Part shown: piece after piece, positions 1 to 7,946 of the stretch
Position numbering within the stretch: the stretch's first letter is position 1
Layout of the letters: each line of letters starts with the position of its first letter
NCBI RefSeq assembly: GCF_006717095.1
Contig: NZ_VFQE01000001.1
Location: 1,426,001-1,490,000 of the forward strand
DNA from: Blastococcus colisei
GTDB lineage: Bacteria > Actinomycetota > Actinomycetes > Mycobacteriales > Geodermatophilaceae
Direction of reading: 5' to 3'
DNA: 64,000 nt
The notes under the pieces: generated by a model
Databases searched by the model: none
The model's input: the letters and a program-made list of their open reading frames with translations, nothing else
Told to the model about the DNA's origin: nothing
Program-made: the position numbers and the translations under genes

Positions 1-1
1 C

Positions 2-841
2 TTCCTGCACGGGCTCACCGAAACCGAGATCTCGTGGTGCTACTCGGCCGAGCGGCGCGGGGAGCCCGGGGTTACCTACGGCACGCGGCTGCGCGAGGAC
101 CTCGGTCTCACCCCGGTCTACCTGCGCTACAACACCGGGCTGCACATCTCCGACAACGGACGCTCCCTCGACGTCCTGCTGACCGCGCTGGTCGACGCCT
201 GGCCCGTGCCGGTCCAGGACGTCGTCCTCATCGGCCACTCCATGGGCGGGCTGGTCGCCCGCAGCGCCCTGCACCAGGCGCACGGCGGGACGGCGGAGGC
301 GCACGGCTGGACCCACCACGTGCGCGACACCGTCACCCTGGGGTCACCGCACCTGGGTGCCCCGTTGGAACGGGGTGTCCACCGGCTCGCCGCAGGGCTC
401 GCCCGGCTGCCGGAGACCCAGCCGCTGGCCCGGCTGCTGTCGCTGCGCAGTGTCGGCATCAAGGACCTCCGCCACGGCACGCTGGTCGAGGCCGACTGGA
501 CCGATCGGGATCTCGACGCCATCGGCCCGGCGCCGCGCACCCACGTGCCGCTGCATGACGGCGCCCGTCACTTCGTCGTCCTGGCGACCCTGAGCCGCAA
601 TCCCGCGGGCCGGCTCGCGGACCTCCTCGGCGACCTCCTCGTGCCCCCGCGCAGCGCCACCGGCGACACGGGGGACGACGACCGGCTGACCTTCCCGCCC
701 GATCACGTGCACCGGCTCGGGGGCCTGCACCACTTCGACCTGCTCAACCATCCCCGCGTCTACGAGCAGATCCGCACCTGGCTCGTCGACCGGCCGGAGG
801 GCCCCCGTCCGTCGGCGCCCGGCGAGCGCATGACGTCCTGA
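2..841 (+). CDS. Lipase-like alpha/beta hydrolase, N-terminus outside window
   Basis: The frame is open from the first bases of the window to a TGA at 839-841, so the true start lies upstream. The visible protein opens with a strand followed by HGL, which resembles the oxyanion-hole end of lipase-type hydrolases. It then has GHSMGG with a nucleophile serine (about nucleotides 233-250) and a later conserved segment TLGSPHLG, both typical of PGAP1-like or triacylglycerol lipases. A histidine near the C-terminus (GLHHFDLL) could complete the triad. Substrate is not predictable. The alternative ATG at 206 would remove the oxyanion segment and is not a plausible start. Confidence 0.8.
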   Translation, partial: FLHGLTETEISWCYSAERRGEPGVTYGTRLREDLGLTPVYLRYNTGLHISDNGRSLDVLLTALVDAWPVPVQDVVLIGHSMGGLVARSALHQAHGGTAEAHGWTHHVRDTVTLGSPHLGAPLERGVHRLAAGLARLPETQPLARLLSLRSVGIKDLRHGTLVEADWTDRDLDAIGPAPRTHVPLHDGARHFVVLATLSRNPAGRLADLLGDLLVPPRSATGDTGDDDRLTFPPDHVHRLGGLHHFDLLNHPRVYEQIRTWLVDRPEGPRPSAPGERMTS

Positions 842-1116
842 CCGGACATCCTGTCGCAGATCGCGCGTGACCCGGGGGCACGTTCGGCCGTTGTCTCGTC
901 AGAGACGAGGGATTGTCGTCGGTCCGGCCAAGCCCACGACACGGCCTCCGTGCAGGAGATGTACGACCGGGTGGAGGACGACATCCAGGCCGGGATGGTC
1001 CGGCTGGTCGCCCGGCGCACCTCGCCGGTCTTCGGCCGTGACGCTCCGCTCGACGCGAGCCCCCGGCGTTGGCAGGGTGGGCCGCGACGGCCGACGACGA
1101 CGGACGGAGCGCAGCG
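842..1116. other. Intergenic stretch with no convincing gene
   Basis: This 275-base stretch lies between the lipase and the DUF4177 gene. The lipase frame stays open after its stop and includes a GTG at 950 that would give a 71-residue peptide ending out of frame inside the next gene. Its second half is simple Arg/Thr/Ser-rich sequence, as expected of non-coding high-GC DNA. I see no strong promoter, hairpin or RNA gene. It may hold a decayed gene fragment. Confidence 0.4.
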
Positions 1117-1326
1117 ATGGCAGCCCGGTACGAGTACAAGGTCGCGGAGATCCGCGAGGGGATGATCGGCGGCAAGATGTCCGGCGACAAGCTGGAGAAG
1201 GTGCTCAACGAGCACGCCCGCGGAGGCTGGCAGCTCAAGGCGATCACCGCGGTCGAGGTGAAGGGCCGGATCGGCCCGGGCGGCGTCGAGGGTGTGCTGG
1301 TCACCTTCGAGCGTCCGGTGGCGTGA
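1117..1326 (+). CDS. DUF4177 small protein
   Basis: This 69-residue protein starts with MAARYEYKV and has the strand-helix-strand pattern of DUF4177 proteins: an aromatic opening strand, a helix containing LEKVLNEHARGGWQLKAI, and a closing strand VLVTFERP. The Asn-x3-GGW-x-L core is the recognisable family signature. The ATG at 1117 is chosen because the family begins just before the first strand. The upstream in-frame start at 1069 would add a low-complexity tail. The gene overlaps the next one by four bases (GTGA), which suggests translational coupling. The molecular function of the family is unknown. Confidence 0.75.
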   Translation: MAARYEYKVAEIREGMIGGKMSGDKLEKVLNEHARGGWQLKAITAVEVKGRIGPGGVEGVLVTFERPVA

Positions 1327-1901
1327 CCACCCTCCCGCAGCTGAGCGACGAGGCGGCGGCGGACTGGCTCGAGAGGCACCGGTCCGGGGTCGCTCCGGAG
1401 GAGGCCCTGGCCTTCTTCGACGGGCTGCCTCCGGTGCCGGCGGCGGACATGCTCGGCCGATGGCGGGGGAGCGGCCTGCCGACCGGCTCGCGACTGGACG
1501 GGCTGCTCGAGGCCTACGGCTGGTACGGCAAGGAGGTCCTGGGCGCGGAGGCGGTCCATCCGTTGCTCCTCCGGGGCCCAGGGGGACGGCCGCGGGCGGT
1601 CGACCCGGTCTGGATCCCGCTGCCGTTGCTGCGTGACCACGCCGGCCTGGCGCGGTCGTGGCCGGTCCGGACGGCGTTCGGCCGGATCCGCCCGTTGCTC
1701 CACACCCACCGGCACAGGGCGCGGCTGCGGACGATCGAGCACCGGGGCGTGAGCACAGCGGCGATGGTCTACGACGCGCTGCCGATCATCGACGTGTTCC
1801 GCAGGGTCGGCCCCGACGTCGTCATCGGCGCGATGGACATGCGCGGTCTGCCGGAGCCGTTCTTCTTCCTCCTGGAACGGGACACTGCAGCGGACGTGTA
1901 A
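1323..1901 (+). CDS. GXWXG/DUF4334 domain protein
   Basis: This is a 192-residue protein starting at a GTG that overlaps the preceding stop codon. The segment GRWRGSGLPTG carries the GXWXG motif, and the C-terminal half (RTIEHRGVSTAAMVYD, then MDMRGLPEPFFFLLER) fits the DUF4334 module usually paired with it. These proteins are thought to be small ligand-binding or enzyme-like proteins, but no reaction is established. It is probably cotranscribed with the DUF4177 gene. It ends only three bases before the convergent arsC stop. Confidence 0.8.
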   Translation: MTTLPQLSDEAAADWLERHRSGVAPEEALAFFDGLPPVPAADMLGRWRGSGLPTGSRLDGLLEAYGWYGKEVLGAEAVHPLLLRGPGGRPRAVDPVWIPLPLLRDHAGLARSWPVRTAFGRIRPLLHTHRHRARLRTIEHRGVSTAAMVYDALPIIDVFRRVGPDVVIGAMDMRGLPEPFFFLLERDTAADV

Positions 1902-1904
1902 CCG

Positions 1905-2312
1905 TCAGCGGACCGGGACCTGTAGTTCGCTGAGCAGGCCACGGATGCGGCGCTCGATCTCGTCGCGGATGGGCCGCACCGCCTCGACGCCCTGGCCGGC
2001 GGGGTCCTCGAGGTCCCAGTCGAGGTAGCGCTTGCCCGGGAAGATCGGGCAGGCGTCCCCGCAGCCCATGGTGATGACGACGTCGGAGGCCTCCACCGCG
2101 TCGGTGGTGAGCACCGTGGGCCGCTGGCCGGAGATGTCGATGCCGACCTCGGCCATCGCGTCGACCGCGGCCGGGTTGACCTGGTCGCCGGGCGCGGAGC
2201 CGGCCGAGCGGACCTCGACGCTGTCGCCGGCGAGGTGCCGGAGCCAGCCGGCGGCCATCTGGGAGCGGCCGGCATTGTGGACGCAGACGAACAGCACGCT
2301 GGGCGTGCTCAC
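1905..2312 (-). CDS. arsC: Arsenate reductase, low-molecular-weight phosphatase type
   Basis: This 135-residue protein reduces arsenate to arsenite in the cytoplasm. The N-terminal strand runs into CVHNAGRSQ, which is the Cys-x5-Arg-Ser phosphate/arsenate-binding loop. A later Cys in MGCGDACP is placed for disulfide relay, as in thioredoxin- or mycothiol-linked enzymes, and the DWDLEDPAG segment carries the usual acid/loop region. The GTG start at 2312 overlaps the acr3 stop (GTGA), whereas the longer upstream frame is a basic, non-homologous tail. It is the third gene of an arsR-acr3-arsC operon, which supplies its function with good confidence. Confidence 0.93.
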   Translation of the reverse strand: MSTPSVLFVCVHNAGRSQMAAGWLRHLAGDSVEVRSAGSAPGDQVNPAAVDAMAEVGIDISGQRPTVLTTDAVEASDVVITMGCGDACPIFPGKRYLDWDLEDPAGQGVEAVRPIRDEIERRIRGLLSELQVPVR

Positions 2313-3433
2313 GGGATGCTCCTGACGGTCGCGGGGACGGTGGGATCGCCGGGGAACCAGCGGCGGGCGGCCCACAGGGACACGTAGACCAGGCCGACCA
2401 GGACGGGGACCTCGATCAAGGGCCCGACGACGCCGGCGAGCGCCTGCCCGCTGGTGACGCCGAAGGTGCCGATGGCGACGGCGATGGCCAGCTCGAAGTT
2501 GTTGCCGGCGGCCGTGAACGCGAGCGTCGCGGTCTTGGCGTACCCCAGGTGAAGCCGCATGCCGAGCAGGAACGAGCCGCCGAACATGAGGACGAAGTAG
2601 GCCAGCAGCGGCAGGGCGATACGGGCGACGTCCCAGGGCTGGGAGGTGATCGCCTCGCCCTGCAGCGCGAAGAGCATGACGATCGTGAACAGCAGCCCGT
2701 AGAGCGCGACCGGGCCGATCCGCGGCAGCAAGCTCTCCTCGTACCAGGCGCGGCCCTTGCGGCGCTCGCCCAGCGTGCGGGTCAGGAAGCCGGCGACCAG
2801 GGGGATGCCGAGGAAGACGAGGACGCTCACCACGATGGCCCAGACGCTGAACTCCGCCGACGTCGTCGACAGGCCCAGCCAGCCGGGGAGGACCTGCAGG
2901 TAGAACCAGCCGAGGGCGGCGAAGGCCACGATCTGGAAGACCGAGTTGATCGCGACGAGGACGGCGGCCGCCTCGCGGTCACCGCAGGACAGGTCGTTCC
3001 AGATCAGCACCATCGCGATGCAGCGGGCCAGGCCGACGATGATCAGGCCGGTCCGGTACTCGGGGAGGTCGGGGAGCAGGAGCCAGGCGAGCGCGAACAT
3101 GAGCGCCGGGCCCAGCACCCAGTTGAGCACCAGCGAGGCGCCGAGCAACGTCCGGTCTCCGGTCACCCGGTCGAGCTCGGAGTACCGGACCTTGGCCAGC
3201 ACCGGGTACATCATCAGCAGCAGCCCGATCGCGATCGGCAGGCTGACGTTGCCGACCTCGACCGCGGACAGCGCGTCGTCCAGACCCGGGACCCACCGGC
3301 CCAGGCCGAGGCCGAGCGCCATCGCAGCCACGATCCAGACCGGCAGGAACCGGTCGAGCGTGGAGAGCTTCTGCAGGACCGGCGCCTCGGCCGGGACGCC
3401 GGGGCGGGCGTACTCGCCGACGGTGTCGCTCAT
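2309..3433 (-). CDS. acr3: Arsenite efflux transporter, ACR3 family
   Basis: This 374-residue inner-membrane carrier of about ten helices exports arsenite. It matches ACR3 rather than ArsB: the segment VGLARCIAMVLIWNDLSCGD contains the conserved Cys of the fourth helix followed by VLIWN, a family hallmark. The N-terminus (MSDTVGEYARP, then a hydrophobic helix) supports the ATG at 3433, which overlaps the arsR stop by four bases (ATGA). It works with ArsC, which converts arsenate into the exported arsenite, and is controlled by the ArsR just upstream. Confidence 0.95.
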   Translation of the reverse strand: MSDTVGEYARPGVPAEAPVLQKLSTLDRFLPVWIVAAMALGLGLGRWVPGLDDALSAVEVGNVSLPIAIGLLLMMYPVLAKVRYSELDRVTGDRTLLGASLVLNWVLGPALMFALAWLLLPDLPEYRTGLIIVGLARCIAMVLIWNDLSCGDREAAAVLVAINSVFQIVAFAALGWFYLQVLPGWLGLSTTSAEFSVWAIVVSVLVFLGIPLVAGFLTRTLGERRKGRAWYEESLLPRIGPVALYGLLFTIVMLFALQGEAITSQPWDVARIALPLLAYFVLMFGGSFLLGMRLHLGYAKTATLAFTAAGNNFELAIAVAIGTFGVTSGQALAGVVGPLIEVPVLVGLVYVSLWAARRWFPGDPTVPATVRSIP

Positions 3434-3789
3434 GCCGGGCTGAGGGTCAGCGCGGTGCGGCCGCTCGTGTCGAAGAGGGTGGCCACCGCGGCGAGGGCGG
3501 CCGGCCGCACCGCGTAGTAGACCCACACTCCGCGCTTGTCCCGGTCGAGCAGTCCTGCGGAGTGCAGCACCTTCAGGTGGTGGCTGATGGTGGCCTGGGT
3601 GAGGTCGAAGGCGTCGTTGAGGTCGCAGACGCAGGCCTCACCGCCGGCGCTCGCCGCGATCAGGCTGACCAGCCGCAGGCGGACCGGGTCGGCGAGCGCC
3701 TTGAGCAGGGGCGCGACCTGCTCGGCCTGCTCGGCGGACATCGGAGTGCCGGTCAGTGGGGTACAGCAGGCCAGTCCGGGCTCGCTCAT
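3430..3789 (-). CDS. arsR: ArsR-family arsenite-responsive repressor
   Basis: This is a 119-residue winged-helix repressor. It has a recognition helix region LTQATISHHLKVL followed by a wing (RDKRGVWVYYAV). Candidate arsenite thiols are the CVC in EACVCDL, like the ELCVCDL site of classical ArsR. There is also an N-terminal Cys pair (LACC), as used in Corynebacterium-type ArsR. The ATG at 3789 is preceded by a strong GGAGGA ribosome-binding site. It heads the acr3-arsC operon and is divergent from arsI, so one intergenic region probably controls both directions. Confidence 0.93.
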   Translation of the reverse strand: MSEPGLACCTPLTGTPMSAEQAEQVAPLLKALADPVRLRLVSLIAASAGGEACVCDLNDAFDLTQATISHHLKVLHSAGLLDRDKRGVWVYYAVRPAALAAVATLFDTSGRTALTLSPA

Positions 3790-3820
3790 CGTGGTTCCTC
3801 CGTGGCAGACATCGTCACCG

Positions 3821-3848
3821 ATCATAGCGACACCCGTCGTATTGACAA
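3821..3848 (-). promoter_or_regulatory. Candidate arsR promoter with overlapping operator
   Basis: Read on the minus strand, TTGTCA (3848-3843) and TATGAT (3826-3821) are separated by 16 bases, a good match to a housekeeping promoter 32 bases upstream of the arsR start. The -35 element lies inside an imperfect inverted repeat (ATTGA, six bases, TCGAT at 3841-3856), a plausible ArsR box that would block this promoter until arsenite binds. This is inferred from sequence only. Confidence 0.55.
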
Positions 3849-3880
3849 GCATCGATATCTGGTGGTCCCATCCGTTCAGA

Positions 3881-3898
3881 CATCGACGCTCGTCGATG
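3881..3898. promoter_or_regulatory. Palindrome upstream of arsI
   Basis: CATCGAC and GTCGATG form a perfect 7-base inverted repeat around GCTC, 25 bases before the arsI start. A related CATCGAT half-site lies in the arsR promoter region. The site is a candidate second ArsR operator for the divergent arsI transcript, or a 5' leader hairpin. Confidence 0.45.
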
Positions 3899-3923
3899 CA
3901 TGTGAACGGAAGGGTGGACCCCC

Positions 3924-4406
3924 ATGTCCCGTGTCCAGCTCGCGCTCCGGGTCGCCGACCTCGACGCCGCCGTCGACTTCTACTCGCGGCTCTTCGACGC
4001 CGTCCCCGCCAAGCGCCGTCCCGGCTACGCCAACTTCGCCGTCGCCGAGCCACCGCTGAAGCTCGTGCTCCTCGAGGGCGAGCCCGGCGAGGCGACCCGC
4101 ATGGACCACCTCGGCGTCGAGGTGCCGTCGCAGGACGAGGTCACCGCCGCCACGACCCGGCTCGCCGAGGCGGGGCTGGCGACGCGGGTGGAGGACAACA
4201 CCACCTGCTGCTACGCCGTTCAGGACAAGGTCTGGGTGACCGGCCCCGGCGGGGAACCGTGGGAGGTCTACACCGTCACCGGCGACGCCCGCCCCGACCT
4301 CGAGGGCCGCACCGAGGCCGAACTCTCGGCCGTCGCCGGCGACGGCACCTGCTGCAAGCCGGAGGGCTCCGACTCCGACGCCCGTCTGGCTGCCTCCTGC
4401 TGCTGA
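3924..4406 (+). CDS. arsI: ArsI/CadI-type vicinal oxygen chelate protein (C-As lyase family)
   Basis: This 160-residue glyoxalase/extradiol-dioxygenase-fold protein has paired beta-alpha-beta modules. Candidate metal ligands are His in MDHLGVEV and Glu in EPWEVYTV. The segment NTTCCYAVQDKVW carries the adjacent Cys pair that binds trivalent organoarsenicals in ArsI, and the C-terminus has two further CC pairs. The known ArsI reaction is oxidative cleavage of the C-As bond of methylarsenite and related compounds. CadI, induced by cadmium, is the alternative name for close relatives. Its divergent position to arsR-acr3-arsC supports an arsenic role. Confidence 0.88.
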   Translation: MSRVQLALRVADLDAAVDFYSRLFDAVPAKRRPGYANFAVAEPPLKLVLLEGEPGEATRMDHLGVEVPSQDEVTAATTRLAEAGLATRVEDNTTCCYAVQDKVWVTGPGGEPWEVYTVTGDARPDLEGRTEAELSAVAGDGTCCKPEGSDSDARLAASCC

Positions 4407-4424
4407 TCGCCGACGAAGGGCGCT

Positions 4425-4457
4425 GATGCGCAGTTCCGGGCAACGGAACTGCGCATC
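4425..4457. terminator. Perfect 14-bp-stem hairpin after arsI
   Basis: GATGCGCAGTTCCG and CGGAACTGCGCATC pair perfectly around a GGCAA loop, 18 bases after the arsI stop. No T-run follows, as is usual in high-GC actinobacteria. It probably terminates arsI, or protects its 3' end, before the coiled-coil gene that starts 38 bases later. Confidence 0.6.
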
Positions 4458-4495
4458 GGCGCGCACTGTGTGGCCCTCTGGCATCGTTTCAACCC

Positions 4496-5446
4496 GTGGA
4501 CCTGGACGAGGTGGCCGACGAGCTCTACGCGGTGCCGCCGGAGGAGTTCATCGAACTCCGGAAGGCCCGCCAGGACGAGGCCAAGGCAGACGGCGACAAG
4601 GCCCTGGCCAAGGAGATCGGCGCGCTGCCCAAGCCGTCGGCCGCCGCATGGGCGTGCAACCTGCTGGTGCGGGAACAGCGCGCCGAGACCGAGGGCCTGG
4701 TCGAACTGGGTGACCTGCTCCGCGAGGCGCAGGAGAACCTTGCGGGCGAGCAGTTGCGGGCTCTCGACGTCCAGCGCCGGCAGCTGCTCACCGCCCTCAC
4801 CCGGCAGGCACGCTCCCTGGCCAACGGGGAGGGGCACCCGGTCAGCACCTCGGTGGCCACCCAGATCGAGGAGACCCTGCGTGCGGCGATGTCCGATCCG
4901 GAGGCCGGCCGGGCGCTGCTGACCGGACGACTGACCTCCCCGATGAACTACAGCGGCATGGGGACGACGGTCGCGAAACCGGACCTCCGGCTGGTCCACC
5001 CAGCGCGTCCCGAACCCACCGCGAAGCCGGCGAAGGCGCCCGCGGCGACGAAGAAGCCGGCCGGCGAGTCGGCCGCCGACCGCCGGGCGCGCGAGCAGGA
5101 GGAGCGGCGGCGGGCCGCGGAAGCGAAGCGGCAGCGGGAGCTGGCGGCGGCGCAGGAAACGGCCGATGCCGCGGCCGCCGCCGCCGAGGAGGCCGAGTCC
5201 GCGCTCGAGGAACACCGGCGCGCCACGGAGGAGCTGACCGCCCGACGCGAGGAGCTGCAGGCCCGCGTGGAGGAGCTCGCCGATCAGCTGGCCGAGGCCG
5301 AGCGTGAGGCCGCCGAGGCGGCCACGGCGCTCAAGCGCGAGGAACGGCGCCTGGTGGCGGCCGAGCGTGAGGCGGCCGAGGCGGCCGAGGCCCGTGATCA
5401 CGCCATCGCGCGGGTCACCAAGCTGTCGGAGGCCGGACCCGGCTGA
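4496..5446 (+). CDS. Coiled-coil protein of unknown function
   Basis: This is a 316-residue soluble protein with a GTG start at 4496 (MDLDEVADELYAV). Residues 1-130 are helical, with a conserved-looking KPSAAAWACNLLVRE segment. A Pro/Ala/Lys linker spans about 165-200. The rest is a long Ala/Glu/Arg heptad-like helix (about 200-300), almost certainly a coiled coil. No signal peptide, membrane segment or enzymatic motif is visible. Related hypothetical proteins occur in actinobacteria, but I recognise no assigned role. It is convergent with the DinB gene. Confidence 0.75.
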   Translation: MDLDEVADELYAVPPEEFIELRKARQDEAKADGDKALAKEIGALPKPSAAAWACNLLVREQRAETEGLVELGDLLREAQENLAGEQLRALDVQRRQLLTALTRQARSLANGEGHPVSTSVATQIEETLRAAMSDPEAGRALLTGRLTSPMNYSGMGTTVAKPDLRLVHPARPEPTAKPAKAPAATKKPAGESAADRRAREQEERRRAAEAKRQRELAAAQETADAAAAAAEEAESALEEHRRATEELTARREELQARVEELADQLAEAEREAAEAATALKREERRLVAAEREAAEAAEARDHAIARVTKLSEAGPG

Positions 5447-5469
5447 ACCGGCCCCTTGCCCGGCCGGTT
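5446..5469. terminator. Hairpin between coiled-coil gene and dinB-like gene
   Basis: AACCGGCC (5446-5453) and GGCCGGTT (5462-5469) form an 8-base inverted repeat. It starts at the last base of the coiled-coil gene's stop codon and has an 8-base loop. A weaker pair, GACCTGT/ACAGGTC at 5515-5546, lies nearer the convergent gene. It is probably the terminator of the coiled-coil transcript. Confidence 0.45.
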
Positions 5470-5549
5470 CGGAGGGCGACCTGGAGCAGGTGGTCGCCGC
5501 CGTCCGCGAACCCTGACCTGTCCTTCATCGCGATAGAGCACAGGTCGGG

Positions 5550-6074
5550 TCAGCCCATCGTCTTCTGGCCGTCGAGCGATTCGCGCAGGATGTCGGCGTG
5601 CCCGGCGTGCTGGGCGGTCTCGGCGACGACGTGCAGGAAGACCCGCCGGGCCGAGCGGACCGCACCCGGCTGGAACCACGGGGCCTCGGGCAGCGGGTGG
5701 GAGGCGTCGAGGTCGGGAATCATCCTCACGAGCTCGTCGGTGCGCTCCGCGATCTCCGCGTACTCGGCGAGGACGCCCTCGAGCGTCTCCCCGGGCAGCA
5801 GGACGAACTCGTCGGCCCAGTTCTGGAAGCCGGCGTCATCGGTGGGTGTGGCGATCGCCTCCGGACCCTCGAGGACGAACCGCACCCAGCCCGCCTCCTG
5901 GTGCGCGACGTGCTTGAGCAACCCGCCGAGGGTCAGCTCGCTGGCGGTCGGCCGTCGCCGTGCCTGGTCGTCGGTCAGCCCTCGGACGGTGTACCGCAGG
6001 AAGTGGCGGTGCGCCGCCAGGGTCTCGAGCAGGTCGGCCCGCTCGGCGGTGAGGGTGGGAGTCGCGGTGGTCAT
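5550..6074 (-). CDS. DinB-family protein
   Basis: This is a 174-residue four-helix-bundle protein of the DinB/YfiT superfamily. Three histidines, the usual metal triad, are visible: one in LLKHVAHQEAGW and two in HVVAETAQHAGHAD. Actinobacterial members include thiol transferases that use mycothiol or bacillithiol, but this subgroup is uncharacterised. An AAGGCGA ribosome-binding site precedes the ATG at 6074. It is divergent from the WYL-domain regulator at 6168, and such pairs are common, so it may be that regulator's target. Confidence 0.85.
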   Translation of the reverse strand: MTTATPTLTAERADLLETLAAHRHFLRYTVRGLTDDQARRRPTASELTLGGLLKHVAHQEAGWVRFVLEGPEAIATPTDDAGFQNWADEFVLLPGETLEGVLAEYAEIAERTDELVRMIPDLDASHPLPEAPWFQPGAVRSARRVFLHVVAETAQHAGHADILRESLDGQKTMG

Positions 6075-6126
6075 GAGAGTCGCCTTCCGTCGTCGTCGAT
6101 CGGTTCCGCATCACGCTAGGCACCTT

Positions 6127-6134
6127 TGGCGCCA
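6127..6134. promoter_or_regulatory. Possible operator between dinB-like and WYL genes
   Basis: The intergenic region has a perfect 8-base palindrome TGGCGCCA. It is flanked on both sides by GGCACC repeats (6119-6124 and 6141-6146). Its position between divergent promoters suggests a binding site for the WYL regulator, but this is only inferred from symmetry. Confidence 0.3.
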
Positions 6135-6167
6135 GTTCTTGGCACCGATCGACGAGAATCTGGCGGC

Positions 6168-7136
6168 ATGGCCGACACCGGGAACCGCACGCTGCGCCTC
6201 CTGTCCCTCATGCAGACCCGCCGCAACTGGGCCGGCGCCGAGCTCGCCCGCCGGCTCGGGGTCTCGGTCCGCACCCTGCGCCGGGACGTCGGACGGCTGC
6301 GCGACCTCGGCTATCCGGTCGAGGCGCAGCCCGGCGTCGACGGCGGCTACCGGCTGGCGCCGGGCGCCTCCCTGCCGCCGCTCGTCCTGGACGACGACGA
6401 GGCGGTCGCGCTCGTCGTCGGGCTGCAGGCGGCCGCGCAGACCGCGGTCGCGGGCATGGCGGAGGCGTCGGTGCGCGCCCTCACCAAGGTCGTGCAGGTG
6501 CTTCCGGTCCGGCTGCGCCGTCGCGCGGACGCGCTGCGGGTGGTGACCGTGTCAGCCGGCTGGCGCAGCGAGGCGGACGTCGACCCGCACGCGCTCACCA
6601 CCGTCGCGCAGGCGTGCCGCGACACCGAGCGGCTGGAGTTCGGTTACACCGCCGCGAACGGCGAGCGCACGGAGCGGCTCGTCGAGCCCTTCCGCCTCGT
6701 CGCGCTCGGCCGGCGCTGGTACCTGGTCGCCTACGACGTCTCCCGCGGGGACTGGCGCAGCTTCCGGCTCGACCGCGTCGGTGCACCCAGCAGCACCGGG
6801 GCACGCTTCGCTCCCCGCCGGCTGCCGGTCGACGATCCGGCCGAGTTCGTCCGCGCCGGCATCGGTTCGCGCATCCCGACCCATGACGTGCAGGTGCTCG
6901 TCGAGGCGCCGGCGGACGGCGTCCGCCGGCGGATCGGTCAGTGGGCGACGGTGGAGGAGGTGGGCGAGGACGCCTGCCGCGTCCGGATGGAGCCCGACGA
7001 CCTGAGCTGGCCGGCCCTGGCCCTCGGGATGGTGGGCGCGGAGTTCACCGTGGTGACCCCACCGGAGCTGCGCCAGCTCCTGGCGGAGTGGGGCGGGCGG
7101 TTCTCCCGGGCTGCGGCGGAGGCCCGCTCTGCCTAG
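6168..7136 (+). CDS. HTH/WYL-domain transcriptional regulator
   Basis: This 322-residue regulator has an N-terminal helix-turn-helix (ELARRLGVSVRTLRRDVGRL, about residues 24-43) of the DeoR/HTH_11 type. A wing with GVDGGYRL follows. A central WYL domain (GRRWYLVAYDVSRGDWRSF) and a C-terminal WCX extension complete the protein. WYL domains bind nucleic acid or nucleotides and often report DNA damage or redox stress. The ATG at 6168 is taken as the start because the HTH begins a few residues in. It is divergent from the dinB-like gene and reads towards the SDR gene 9 bases downstream. Confidence 0.87.
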   Translation: MADTGNRTLRLLSLMQTRRNWAGAELARRLGVSVRTLRRDVGRLRDLGYPVEAQPGVDGGYRLAPGASLPPLVLDDDEAVALVVGLQAAAQTAVAGMAEASVRALTKVVQVLPVRLRRRADALRVVTVSAGWRSEADVDPHALTTVAQACRDTERLEFGYTAANGERTERLVEPFRLVALGRRWYLVAYDVSRGDWRSFRLDRVGAPSSTGARFAPRRLPVDDPAEFVRAGIGSRIPTHDVQVLVEAPADGVRRRIGQWATVEEVGEDACRVRMEPDDLSWPALALGMVGAEFTVVTPPELRQLLAEWGGRFSRAAAEARSA

Positions 7137-7145
7137 CGTCCAGGC

Positions 7146-7943
7146 ATGGAGCCGCGCATCGCCATCATCACCGGGTCGGAGTCGGGCATCGGGCGTGCGG
7201 TCGCCGTCGCGCTCGCCGAGCAGGGTTGCGACGTCGGCATCACCTGGTTCCGCGACGAGGCAGCGGGGGAGGCGACCGCCGAGGAGGTGCGGGCGCTGGG
7301 CCGGCGGGCGGAGGTGCGCCACCTCGACCTGACCCGGCTGCCCGAGGCGGCCGACGTCGTCGACGACCTGGCCGATGCCCTCGGCGGCGTCGACGTCCTG
7401 GTCAACGACGCCGGCACCGGCCACACGACCCCGCTGCTGGACCTCGACCTCGGCACCTGGCGCGAGGTGCTGGCCACCGACCTGGACGGCGCCTTCGTCT
7501 GCCTGCAGCGAGCCGCTCGGCGGATGGTGGCGGGCGGGCGCGGCGGGCGGATCGTGAACATCACCAGCGTCCACGAGCACCAGCCCCGCGTGGGCGCCGC
7601 CGCCTACTGCGCCGCGAAGGGCGGATTGGGGCTCCTCACCCAGGTGGCGGCGCTCGAGCTCGCCGAGCACGGCATCACCGTGAACGCCGTGGCGCCCGGC
7701 GAGATCGCGACGGCGATGACCGGCCAGGAGGACGAGGACCCGACATCTCCCGGCCACGACCGCCCCGGGATCCCGCTCGGCCGTCCGGGGAACGCCCACG
7801 AGGTGGCGGCCGCAGTCGCCTTCCTGGCCTCGCCCGCGGCCGGCTACGTCACCGGAGCGTCCTGGGCCGTGGACGGCGGCATGCTCCGGATGGGCCCCAT
7901 GGCCGGCTCCCATCTGACGGAGGGCGACTGGCGGCGTCCCTGA
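7146..7943 (+). CDS. Short-chain dehydrogenase/reductase
   Basis: This 265-residue classical SDR has the NAD(P)-binding motif TGSESGIG near residue 10, an NDAG variant of the NNAG strand motif, and the catalytic Ser (NITSVHE) and Tyr-x3-Lys (AAYCAAK). An acidic/basic selection between NAD and NADP is not obvious. The C-terminal GYVTGASWAVDGG is typical of FabG-like members. The substrate is unknown. It follows the WYL regulator closely and is probably cotranscribed with it. Confidence 0.88.
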   Translation: MEPRIAIITGSESGIGRAVAVALAEQGCDVGITWFRDEAAGEATAEEVRALGRRAEVRHLDLTRLPEAADVVDDLADALGGVDVLVNDAGTGHTTPLLDLDLGTWREVLATDLDGAFVCLQRAARRMVAGGRGGRIVNITSVHEHQPRVGAAAYCAAKGGLGLLTQVAALELAEHGITVNAVAPGEIATAMTGQEDEDPTSPGHDRPGIPLGRPGNAHEVAAAVAFLASPAAGYVTGASWAVDGGMLRMGPMAGSHLTEGDWRRP

Positions 7944-7946
7944 CCG

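Noticed and set aside
950-1165. A GTG-initiated 71-residue frame upstream of the DUF4177 gene
   Set aside because: Its second half overlaps the DUF4177 gene in another frame and is low complexity; there is no RBS or family.
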